Shown here: positions 1 through 5,412 of the stretch, piece by piece
Layout: each line of letters starts with the position of its first letter
Position numbering within the stretch: the stretch's first letter is position 1
NCBI GenBank assembly: GCA_014804225.1
Contig: JAAVAF010000117.1
Span: forward strand, 1-6,711
Length of the DNA stretch: 6,711 nucleotides
From: Lachnospiraceae bacterium
GTDB lineage: Bacteria > Bacillota > Clostridia > Lachnospirales > Lachnospiraceae
Direction: 5' to 3'
The notes under the pieces: generated by a model
The model's database searches: none
The model's input: only the letters and a program-made list of their open reading frames with translations
Told to the model about the DNA's origin: nothing
Translations under genes and position numbers: made by a program

Positions 1-730
1 CACATCCTGCGTACGGTGCGATGTACTGTAACGGTGCAAGCTCACTCGCCGTTGATGCTACGATCGTGGTGTAAGCCATAGCGCCGAATTCTTCCAATGT
101 CTTAACAATGCTTGCAACGGTCGATGCTTTCTGACCGATCGCAACGTAAATACATTTTACATGCTGTCCCTTCTGGTTGATGATCGTATCGATGGCAATT
201 GCAGTCTTACCTGTCTGTCTGTCACCGATAATCAACTCACGCTGTCCTCTTCCGATGGGAACCATGGCGTCAATCGCCTTGATACCGGTCTGAAGCGGTG
301 TGTCAACTGACTTTCTTGTAATAACACCTGATGCTACTCGTTCAATCTGACGATATTTTGTAGTCGCGATAGGACCTTTGCCGTCAATCGGCTGACCAAG
401 AGCATTTACTACACGTCCGAGCATAGCGTCGCCTACGGGAACCTCTACAACACGGTTTGTAGTCTTTACAGTATCGCCTTCATTAATGTTTTTGGAACTT
501 CCAAGCAACACGGCACCTACGTTATCCTCCTCAAGGTTCATAACCATGCCGTAAACCTCACCGGGGAACTCAAGAAGCTCGCCCTGCATTGCCTTTTCAA
601 GTCCATGTACACGTGCAATACCATCTGCCACCTGAATAACAGTACCGACTTCCGATACTTCCAAATCAGAGGCATATCTCTTTATCTGATCCTTAATCAC
701 AGAACTGATTTCTTCTGGTCTTAAATTCAT
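1..730 (-). CDS. atpA: ATP synthase F1 subunit alpha, N-terminal part (cut by left edge)
   Basis: The alpha subunit forms, with beta, the catalytic hexamer of F1 on the cytoplasmic side of the membrane and carries the non-catalytic nucleotide sites. The 243 codons present start MNLRPEEISSVIKDQIKRY, the usual alpha N-terminus. They include the beta-barrel domain (about 25-95) and the start of the nucleotide-binding domain. The Walker A loop GDRQTGKT is at residues 169-176, with Lys175 as the phosphate-binding lysine. IYVAIGQKASTVA (194-206) is also typical of the family. A complete alpha is about 500 residues, so roughly half is missing beyond base 1, where the frame is still open. The ATG at 730 is chosen because it gives the family N-terminus and has AAAGGTG upstream at a rather long spacing of about 10 nt. 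It is the last gene seen of the atp operon, 57 bp after atpH. By the usual gene order atpG, atpD and atpC should follow outside the window. Confidence 0.98.
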   Translation of the reverse strand, partial: MNLRPEEISSVIKDQIKRYASDLEVSEVGTVIQVADGIARVHGLEKAMQGELLEFPGEVYGMVMNLEEDNVGAVLLGSSKNINEGDTVKTTNRVVEVPVGDAMLGRVVNALGQPIDGKGPIATTKYRQIERVASGVITRKSVDTPLQTGIKAIDAMVPIGRGQRELIIGDRQTGKTAIAIDTIINQKGQHVKCIYVAIGQKASTVASIVKTLEEFGAMAYTTIVASTASELAPLQYIAPYAGC

Positions 731-762
731 ATGGATCTGCACCTTTCTGTTTATTTTTTATC

Positions 763-778
763 AGGAACATATGTTCCT
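763..778. repeat. 16-bp perfect palindrome in the atpH-atpA gap
   Basis: The sequence AGGAACATATGTTCCT reads the same on both strands and lies in the 57-bp gap between the atpH stop and the atpA start. In the minus-strand mRNA it could form a short stem-loop, but it is followed by an A-rich stretch rather than a U-tract, so it is not a terminator. It could be an mRNA processing or stability element or a protein-binding site. The palindrome is seen directly; any role is inference. Confidence 0.5.
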
Positions 779-787
779 TTCACAGTT

Positions 788-1333
788 TTACAATTGGATT
801 GCCAGCAGTTCGCGCTGCAGCTTATCCAACTTTGTCCGAATACTACTGTCCACAACCCTGTCACCCATTTTGATGACCATACCACCGATCAAATCTTTAT
901 CCACATCGTAGATACACTCGATGGTTTTGTATTTGGTGGTAGCAAGTAATCGGCTCTCAATATCTTGTTTTTCATTCTTTTCTAACGCGATGGCTGTTGT
1001 AACATACGCCGTTCCGATATGATTGTACTCCTTTACGGCTGCAATAAATTCACCAAGGATACTCTCAATCTCCGTGTAACGGTCCTTCTCCACAATTGTG
1101 ACAAGAAATCCGACCAGCTCTTTGCTGATTTGCTTCTCAAATACATTCTTCACCACCTCAATCTTGTCCTCTTTTTGGATCTTTGGGTGGTTCATGAACT
1201 GTCCGAATTCAACATTTGTGCGAATGACCTCAAGAAGCCCCATTGTTTCCTCCATAAGAGATGAGGTCTTGTTTTCTTCAACGGCAAGTTCAAACAATGC
1301 CTGCGCATATGTTTTGGAAACTAGCTTAGCCAT
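788..1333 (-). CDS. atpH: ATP synthase F1 subunit delta
   Basis: Delta is the OSCP-like cap that joins the top of the alpha/beta hexamer to the b-subunit stator stalk. The 181-residue length is normal for the family. The start MAKLVSKTYAQALFELA is the typical delta N-terminal helix, and the C-terminal signature region ECIYDVDKDLIGGMVIKMGD (139-158), with Gly150-Gly151, matches the known delta family pattern. It starts inside the end of atpF with a 13-bp overlap. AGGTGAT upstream, still within atpF, serves as ribosome site, so the two stator genes are probably translationally coupled. Alternative identities are not plausible given the sequence and the operon position. Confidence 0.97.
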   Translation of the reverse strand: MAKLVSKTYAQALFELAVEENKTSSLMEETMGLLEVIRTNVEFGQFMNHPKIQKEDKIEVVKNVFEKQISKELVGFLVTIVEKDRYTEIESILGEFIAAVKEYNHIGTAYVTTAIALEKNEKQDIESRLLATTKYKTIECIYDVDKDLIGGMVIKMGDRVVDSSIRTKLDKLQRELLAIQL

Positions 1334-1863
1334 GTGCTATCACCTATTTCTTTCAATGTCTTCTCAATGAGTTCATGCTGGGCATTTGTGTCAATATTAG
1401 CCTGTACAATTTGTGCTGCCATAATAGAAGCAACTGCGACCATTTCGCGTTTTACTTCGTCAGCCATCTTCTGCTTCTCAAGCTCGGCTTCATTTCTGGC
1501 TCTCTCCACAATTCTCGCTGCTTCCGCTTTTGCATCCGCAACAATTTTTGCTTCATTTTCCATACCGCGCTTACGCGCATCGGCTAAAATTTCTTCTGCC
1601 TCTTTTCCTACCTGATTCAGCTTTTCTTCATAGAGGGCGCGTGTTTCGGCTGCTGACTTCTGATCCTGTGCCGCCTGATCCAATTCGCCTTTGATCTTCG
1701 CCTGTCTGTCAGAGAGCATCTTCCTTACAGGATTAAACAAGAAATGAGATGCTACTAAGAAAAGGACAAACATCGCAATAATCATCAGCACCGCGTCCGC
1801 AAGGAGCTGTAAATCCAAGTCAAACAAACGGCTTAATCCCTCTGTTTCGGTAGCGAGTATCAT
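1321..1863 (-). CDS. atpF: ATP synthase Fo subunit b
   Basis: Subunit b is the membrane-anchored peripheral stalk that holds F1 against rotation. The 180 residues show the expected layout. A short N-terminal segment is followed by one transmembrane helix (about 20-43), then the conserved FNPVRKMLSDRQAKI junction (42-56). After that comes a long charged, Ala/Glu/Lys-rich coiled coil (about 55-150) and a C-terminal part that binds delta. The start has GGAGG 8 nt upstream (in GGAAGGAGGCTAAAGGT). The 3' end overlaps atpH by 13 bp. Only one b-type gene is visible, so the stalk is presumably a b homodimer, as usual in Firmicutes. Confidence 0.97.
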   Translation of the reverse strand: MILATETEGLSRLFDLDLQLLADAVLMIIAMFVLFLVASHFLFNPVRKMLSDRQAKIKGELDQAAQDQKSAAETRALYEEKLNQVGKEAEEILADARKRGMENEAKIVADAKAEAARIVERARNEAELEKQKMADEVKREMVAVASIMAAQIVQANIDTNAQHELIEKTLKEIGDSTWLS

Positions 1864-1901
1864 ACCTTTAGCCTCCTTCCTTAATTTTTATTTTCTTTTG
1901 A

Positions 1902-2156
1902 TTAGGGTACTAAAGGTTTTACAAACAATAACAGCATCGCTACAAGCAGACCATAAAGACCTGTTGTCTCGGCAACGGCCTGACCAAGTAACATTGTTGA
2001 AGTTACGTCTGACTTTGCGCCCGGGTTTCTACCAACTGCTGCTGCTGCATGTCCTGCCGCGATACCTTGTCCTACACCAGGTCCGATACCTGCGATAACC
2101 GCAAGACCTGCACCGATTGCTGAGCAACCTAAAATAAAGTTTGAATTAAATTCCAT
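1902..2156 (-). CDS. atpE: ATP synthase Fo subunit c, Na+-binding type
   Basis: Subunit c forms the membrane rotor ring. The 84 residues make two transmembrane helices (about 8-40 and 50-79) joined by a polar loop with the conserved Arg43-Asn-Pro. The ion-binding carboxylate is Glu63. Around it are Gln30 in helix 1 (GIGPGVGQG) and Val61, Thr64, Thr65 and Tyr68 in helix 2 (GQAVAETTGLYG). These correspond to Gln32, Val63, Glu65, Ser66, Thr67 and Tyr70 of the Ilyobacter tartaricus Na+ ring, with Thr in place of Ser at 66. H+-type rings lack this polar set, so Na+ coupling is inferred. AGGAGG precedes the ATG by 8 nt. Two stem-loops lie upstream in the 129-bp gap after atpB, possibly tuning the high c-subunit dosage. 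Confidence 0.98.
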   Translation of the reverse strand: MEFNSNFILGCSAIGAGLAVIAGIGPGVGQGIAAGHAAAAVGRNPGAKSDVTSTMLLGQAVAETTGLYGLLVAMLLLFVKPLVP

Positions 2157-2201
2157 GATGATTTCCTCCTAAAATAATAATTATGAAATTATACCATTTG
2201 C

Positions 2202-2224
2202 AGAGAACAGCTCTGCTGTTCTCT
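2202..2224 (-). promoter_or_regulatory. Stem-loop in the atpB-atpE gap (atpE-proximal)
   Basis: A perfect 10-bp inverted repeat, AGAGAACAGC and GCTGTTCTCT, is separated by a 3-base loop. In the minus-strand mRNA it lies about 40 nt upstream of the atpE ribosome site. No U-tract follows, so it is not an intrinsic terminator. A role in mRNA stability or processing ahead of atpE is inferred. Confidence 0.6.
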
Positions 2225-2225
2225 T

Positions 2226-2286
2226 AAACGAAGTCTTAGATTTTGTTATGCTGCGTCTTTTGCAGCATTAGAAAATCTCTTCGTTT
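2226..2286 (-). promoter_or_regulatory. Long stem-loop directly after the atpB stop codon
   Basis: Three paired blocks stack into one 61-nt hairpin: 2226-2233 with 2279-2286 (8 bp), 2238-2244 with 2272-2278 (7 bp) and 2248-2254 with 2262-2268 (7 bp). There is a 4-base bulge, a small internal loop and a 7-base terminal loop. The base of the stem includes the last base of the atpB stop codon. The transcript downstream reads AAGAG rather than a U-tract, so this is not a terminator. Together with the 2202-2224 hairpin it separates the single-copy a subunit from the multi-copy c subunit. Confidence 0.65.
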
Positions 2287-3002
2287 TACCCTTCAATTGC
2301 GTTATTGATGTACGTCATTGTCAGCATTGCAAATACGTAGGTCTGAATTGCTCCGGAGAACAAATCAAAGTATACATGCAGCGCTGCCGGCCATGCTGTA
2401 GCGATAAAGCCAAGCAAACCGTAAATCAGTGCCATCATAACAGTTCCTGACAAAACGTTTGCGAACAAACGAAGTGACAGTGAAATAGGTACCGCAATAT
2501 CACCAATGATATTGATCGGCGCCCAAATTGGCCATGGATCACAAAGCCCTTTGATAACACCTTTAATCTTTTGATGTTTAAATTTGTTAAAGGTTATCAA
2601 AGTAAACGTTATGATACCCAATGCAAATGTAACACCATAGTCGGCTGTTGGCGGTCTTAGACCAAACAAACCCGAAATGTTACTGAGCAAAATAAAGATG
2701 AACAACGTACCGATATAATTTGCAAACGGTCCCGCGTTCTTGCCCATAACACCTTTGACCATGTTGTCGAGCATTTCGACGATAAGCTCCACAACGTTTT
2801 GGAACGTTCCGGGAACTTCAGATGCATGTTTGATCGCCCTATTTGCACATAGGCAGAAGATAATGATCATCATCAGCACTATGAAAAGGCATACATGCGT
2901 TGTTGTTATCCATAACTTTTGACCAAACAGCTCATACTGAAATACGCCATGCACCATAAAGTCAATGTCATCAGCGCCGGATAACAAAATTCCTGCTCCC
3001 AT
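2286..3002 (-). CDS. atpB: ATP synthase Fo subunit a
   Basis: Subunit a is the stator channel that passes ions to and from the c ring. The 238 residues are hydrophobic, with about five to six transmembrane segments. The conserved fourth-helix motif SLSLRLFANVLSG carries Arg178, equivalent to the essential E. coli Arg210. The last helix has FSGAIQTYVFAMLTMTYI with Gln220, equivalent to E. coli Gln252. PPTADYGVTFALG (117-129) is also typical. The ATG at 3002 has a near-perfect AGGAGGTGA ribosome site with a 7-nt spacing. The gene is slightly short compared with proteobacterial versions but normal for Clostridia. It follows the subunit-I-like gene by 37 bp and is followed by two mRNA stem-loops before atpE. 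Confidence 0.97.
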   Translation of the reverse strand: MGAGILLSGADDIDFMVHGVFQYELFGQKLWITTTHVCLFIVLMMIIIFCLCANRAIKHASEVPGTFQNVVELIVEMLDNMVKGVMGKNAGPFANYIGTLFIFILLSNISGLFGLRPPTADYGVTFALGIITFTLITFNKFKHQKIKGVIKGLCDPWPIWAPINIIGDIAVPISLSLRLFANVLSGTVMMALIYGLLGFIATAWPAALHVYFDLFSGAIQTYVFAMLTMTYINNAIEG

Positions 3003-3039
3003 ACACTCACCTCCTCATTTCGTGTATTATATATTTTCT

Positions 3040-3492
3040 TTATTCAGTTTTCCCATCTGGCATTTCATCCGAAGCATATGCCTCTACCGCATTTTGGTTT
3101 TGTGGCTTTTTTGAGAACATTGGCTGTGCGTAAGCAGAAACCTTTAACCCCATAACTCCAACAAATGCAGCCAACGGATTGCCCAGCCTCGTTATCATCA
3201 ATATTCCGAATATGATGATGACCACAAAATATCGAATCATATTTTGTCTTATTGCTGATGCCTGCGCCCCCTTTTCGTCTCTTTCCACCGTTGCATTTAA
3301 CGAAAACGCCATATGGAAAGCCATAAATATTGCAGTAAGGATTCCGATCCAGAGTCCTATACTGAAGTCTGCCTTATCGCTTACAAGAAAAAAGCCCACA
3401 ACCTGACATAACATACCGAATACTGCAATGCCCAAAAGTAATCCCGGCAATGCACTATTCATTTCTTTTAGTCTGCTGATGCCTGTCTTCAT
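3040..3492 (-). CDS. ATP synthase subunit I-like membrane protein
   Basis: This 150-residue protein has four predicted hydrophobic segments (about 14-36, 43-65, 86-102 and 104-123) and a polar, charged tail rich in Gln, Asn and Lys. Size, topology and position immediately before atpB fit the ATP-synt_I (AtpI-like) family, whose members aid c-ring assembly or stability, or Mg2+ supply, in other bacteria. The family call rests mainly on context and topology, since the sequence itself is poorly conserved. The frame stays open upstream to 3663. I chose the ATG at 3492 because GAGGGAG lies 9 nt before it. The ATG at 3510 has no ribosome site. The ATG at 3462, overlapping the upstream stop by 8 bp, is a real alternative that would give 140 residues. 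It overlaps the AtpZ-like gene by 38 bp with the chosen start. Confidence 0.75.
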   Translation of the reverse strand: MKTGISRLKEMNSALPGLLLGIAVFGMLCQVVGFFLVSDKADFSIGLWIGILTAIFMAFHMAFSLNATVERDEKGAQASAIRQNMIRYFVVIIIFGILMITRLGNPLAAFVGVMGLKVSAYAQPMFSKKPQNQNAVEAYASDEMPDGKTE

Positions 3493-3724
3493 CTGAACTA
3501 TCTCCCTCATAAATTTTCTTTGCCAGTATAAAGATATTTCTAAAACCTGCAAGCGCTCCGACAAAGAACAACAAAACAAACCAATACGCGGTGCCGAATT
3601 TCCTGTCCAGAAACAGTCCCGCGAATGAGCATAAAAAGATTGGAACAAGCATATTAATTCCAAACTGGGTAATCACTGCCAGCGACTGATACACCGACTT
3701 TTTATATTTTTTGTTTTTCCCCAT
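3455..3724 (-). CDS. AtpZ/AtpI-family small membrane protein, first gene of the atp operon
   Basis: The 89 residues start MGKNKKYKKSVYQSLAVITQ, a basic N-terminus. Two transmembrane helices follow (about 18-40 and 46-69), then an acidic and basic hydrophilic tail. The stretch GLFLDRKFGT (36-45), followed by Gly56, Gly60 and Arg62, matches the AtpZ / ATPase_gene1 family pattern of glycines around an LD…GT turn. In Bacillus, AtpZ with AtpI has been proposed to act as a Mg2+/Ca2+ transporter serving the ATP synthase; other AtpI proteins are linked to c-ring assembly. The frame extends to 3769, but the ATG at 3724 is preferred because GGAGG precedes it by 7 nt and it gives the family N-terminus. 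Its 3' end overlaps the subunit-I-like gene, suggesting coupled translation. Confidence 0.82.
   Translation of the reverse strand: MGKNKKYKKSVYQSLAVITQFGINMLVPIFLCSFAGLFLDRKFGTAYWFVLLFFVGALAGFRNIFILAKKIYEGDSSDEDRHQQTKRNE
3502..3508 (-). promoter_or_regulatory. Ribosome binding site deciding the subunit-I-like start
   Basis: GAGGGAG lies 9 nt before the ATG at 3492, inside the AtpZ-like reading frame. It is the only purine-rich Shine-Dalgarno-like site near the three in-frame ATG candidates (3510, 3492 and 3462), which is why 3492 was chosen. Confidence 0.55.
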
Positions 3725-3753
3725 TTGTCTGCCTCCATATGCCGCGAATTCCA

Positions 3754-3785
3754 ATATCATACATATCATTTTCGTATTATGATAT
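3754..3785 (-). promoter_or_regulatory. Inverted repeats in the atp operon 5' leader
   Basis: Within the predicted leader, arm 3778-3785 (TATGATAT on the plus strand) can pair with 3754-3761 (8 bp). Alternatively, 3779-3785 can pair with a second ATATCAT copy at 3763-3769 (7 bp). The two hairpins share one arm and so exclude each other. The region is AT-rich, so chance is a serious alternative. No riboswitch or leader peptide was recognised. Confidence 0.25.
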
Positions 3786-3810
3786 CCAATCTTTCAAATA
3801 CCTGTTAATA

Positions 3811-3839
3811 ATTATACAAAAAATTACCAAATCTGTCCA
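3811..3839 (-). promoter_or_regulatory. Predicted sigma-A-type promoter of the atp operon
   Basis: On the minus strand, TGGACA (3834-3839, five of six consensus bases) is followed after exactly 17 bp by a perfect TATAAT (3811-3816). The start of transcription would be near 3804, giving a leader of about 80 nt before the AtpZ-like gene. No other -35/-10 pair of this quality is seen upstream of the operon. Confidence 0.75.
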
Positions 3840-3879
3840 GTAAATGTCGATTTTTTTATACGATTTTATCAAATATTTG

Positions 3880-3908
3880 TTGCATTTGACCTATTCAATA
3901 GGTAAAAT
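3880..3908 (+). promoter_or_regulatory. Predicted promoter of the DUF402 gene
   Basis: TTGCAT (3880-3885) and TAAAAT (3903-3908) are spaced by 17 bp. The -10 is good and the -35 is weak (three of six). Transcription would start near 3915, only about 25 nt before the chosen start codon. The spacer is filled by an inverted repeat, which may make this a repressor-controlled promoter. Confidence 0.45.
3884..3908. promoter_or_regulatory. 25-bp near-perfect palindrome, operator candidate
   Basis: The core ACCTATTCAATAGGT (3889-3903) has perfect 7-bp arms around a central C. With one mismatched pair (3888/3904) the symmetry continues outward to 3884 and 3908, giving 11 matching pairs of 12. It covers the spacer and the -10 box of the predicted DUF402 promoter, and lies 45 bp beyond the -35 box of the divergent atp promoter. 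Symmetry and position suggest a dimeric repressor site; the regulator is unknown. Confidence 0.5.
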
Positions 3909-3921
3909 AGGGATAAAAGAG

Positions 3922-3926
3922 AGGAG
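3922..3926 (+). promoter_or_regulatory. Ribosome binding site of the DUF402 gene, unusual spacing
   Basis: AGGAG (within GAGAGGAGC) is only 1 nt from the ATG at 3928 but 13 nt from the ATG at 3940. Neither spacing is ideal. The longer spacing is workable while 1 nt is not, which supports the 3940 start. Confidence 0.45.
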
Positions 3927-3939
3927 CATGGTTAACATT

Positions 3940-4416
3940 ATGAATATTTATCGTAAACGTATTATTCCCGATGAATGCATTCTTTTAAAAGATGATATCA
4001 TTCTCGCAAAAACAGACGAAACCATCGTTACTAAGTGGAATACCTTGAAGCCACGACGCGACTTTCATCACGGATATTCCTGCTATTTTTTCAAGGACGG
4101 GTACAAGGTGAGCAAATTTTTCCGCGAGGACGGGTCTCTCTTATATTGGTACTGTGATATTGTGGATTACGATTATAACGAAAAAGAAGATACACTTATC
4201 GTCACAGATTTGCTTGTTGATGTGGTCATTTATCCGGACGGATATGTTAAAGTGCTCGACATTGATGAACTTGCAGTCGTACTGGAAAAAAAACTATGTG
4301 AACCCGAAATCATCACACAGGCACTGCTCAGACTGGATAATTTGTTGAAGCTGATTTACGAGGATAAATTTGACAAACTTTCATCTTATATCAATAAATG
4401 GATTGAGGGAGAATAA
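3940..4416 (+). CDS. DUF402-family protein (possible nucleotide phosphate hydrolase)
   Basis: The 158-residue soluble protein has the features of the DUF402 (FomD/YgaC-like barrel) family. These are WYCDI (70-74), the acidic cluster DLLVD (90-94), YPDGYVKVLD (98-107) and D109-E110-L111, where conserved acidic residues line a metal site in known members. Characterised relatives hydrolyse nucleoside or cytidylylated phosphates with divalent metal; the substrate here is unknown. The last 40 residues form a helical C-terminal extension. The frame is open back to 3844. I chose ATG 3940 (MNIYRKRIIPDEC) over ATG 3928 on ribosome-site spacing and because the domain begins there. It is divergent from the atp operon, converges on the CDF gene, and has a palindromic operator candidate over its promoter. 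Confidence 0.8.
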   Translation: MNIYRKRIIPDECILLKDDIILAKTDETIVTKWNTLKPRRDFHHGYSCYFFKDGYKVSKFFREDGSLLYWYCDIVDYDYNEKEDTLIVTDLLVDVVIYPDGYVKVLDIDELAVVLEKKLCEPEIITQALLRLDNLLKLIYEDKFDKLSSYINKWIEGE

Positions 4417-4426
4417 TTCCCCCTCA
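4404..4426 (+). terminator. Hairpin shared by two convergent gene ends, weak terminator
   Basis: TGAGGG (4404-4409) pairs with CCCTCA (4421-4426), and the pairing can continue inward with a bulge. On the plus strand it is followed by TATTTTAA, an imperfect T-tract. The hairpin spans the DUF402 stop (4414-4416) and the complement of the CDF stop (4424-4426), so it may serve both genes. Because of the poor T-tract this is only a moderate terminator call. Confidence 0.4.
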
Positions 4427-5308
4427 TATTTTAACCGGATTAACATGCACCATGATGTGCTTTACTTTCGTAAAATTTTTTTCAATCGCGTCATGGACTT
4501 TTTCGGCAGTACTATGCGCCTCCTCAAGCGTTTCTCTTGCATCGGCACGAATTTCTATATCCACATAAATTTTGTTGCCAAACACTCTCGTACGCAACAG
4601 ATCAATTCCCAAGACCCCCTCCTGTGAAAGCACGCACTGCTTCAACGCATTCTCCGTTTCATCGTCACAGGCTTTATCTACCATCTTATCCACCGCGTCT
4701 TTAAAAATATCATAAGCTGCCTTCTCTATGAAAAAGCATATCACCAGACTTGCCGCCGAATCTAAAATCGGAAATCCCAACATCGCACCGCCAATACCAA
4801 TCAGTGCACCCACAGAAGAAAGCGCATCCGAACGATGATGCCATGCATCCGCCATCAGTGCGCTTGAATCAATCCGCTTTGCACTGATTCTTGTAAACCA
4901 ATACATGCCCTCTTTCGTCGCAATCGATATGATTGCCGCTACAAGCGCCAACATTCCAGGAACCGCAAGTGCAGCATATTCTCCCGACACAATTTTCGTA
5001 AGTGCTGTATATCCAATGCCAAGTCCCGTCACCGCAAGAATTGTCGCTAGCACAATTGCCGCCACACACTCTAGGCGCTCATGCCCGTACGGGTGGTCCT
5101 TATCTGAAGCCTTGCTCGATATCTTAATCCCAATGATTACGACAATCGTACTAAATACATCAGATGCCGAATGAACCGCATCGCTTATCATTGCCGCCGA
5201 ATTCGCGAAAATCCCTACCAAAAGCTTAAAGACGGACAATATCATATTAACTGCGATGCTCACAAAAGACACACGCATCGCCGTTTTTTCAAACTCTGTT
5301 TTTTCCAT
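4424..5308 (-). CDS. Cation diffusion facilitator transporter, probably Zn2+ efflux
   Basis: The protein exports divalent metal ions from the cytoplasm in exchange for protons. The 294-residue length is normal. Residues 1-210 hold six predicted membrane helices and 211-294 form the cytosolic dimerisation domain. The transport site is visible as His46-x3-Asp50 in helix 2 (SDAVHSASD) and His157-x3-Asp161 in helix 5 (ADAWHHRSD). This four-ligand HD/HD set is typical of Zn2+-selective members, although Co2+, Cd2+ or Fe2+ cannot be excluded. The loop DHPYGHERLE (71-80) is a family hallmark, and HIMVHVNP (284-291) closes the C-terminal domain. No long His-rich loop is present. The ATG at 5308 has GGAG about 11 nt upstream. 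It lies 104 bp after the AEC gene with no terminator between, so co-transcription is possible. Confidence 0.95.
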   Translation of the reverse strand: MEKTEFEKTAMRVSFVSIAVNMILSVFKLLVGIFANSAAMISDAVHSASDVFSTIVVIIGIKISSKASDKDHPYGHERLECVAAIVLATILAVTGLGIGYTALTKIVSGEYAALAVPGMLALVAAIISIATKEGMYWFTRISAKRIDSSALMADAWHHRSDALSSVGALIGIGGAMLGFPILDSAASLVICFFIEKAAYDIFKDAVDKMVDKACDDETENALKQCVLSQEGVLGIDLLRTRVFGNKIYVDIEIRADARETLEEAHSTAEKVHDAIEKNFTKVKHIMVHVNPVKI

Positions 5309-5412
5309 AAAAATATAATCTCCAATACTATTTATTCAGATTACTATATTTATATGGGAATTGCAAGAAGAGTGTAGACTACTTTTGGTTCGCCATAACT
5401 ATAAGATGATAT

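Noticed and set aside
731..949. Plus-strand open frame of 72 codons opposite the atpH end and the gap
   Set aside because: It lies mostly opposite the conserved C-terminal part of atpH and has no ribosome site.
1334..1615. Plus-strand open frame of 93 codons opposite atpF
   Set aside because: Its Ser/Ala-rich composition is what the reverse strand of an Ala/Glu/Lys-rich coiled coil gives; atpF is certain.
3725..3843. Leader region examined for a riboswitch, T-box or leader peptide
   Set aside because: No conserved riboswitch core, T-box sequence or terminator/antiterminator pair with a T-tract was found, only AT-rich inverted repeats.
5338..5366. Possible CDF promoter on the minus strand: TTGCAA, 17 bp, TAATCT
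   Set aside because: The -10 matches only three of six consensus bases in an AT-rich stretch, too weak to call.
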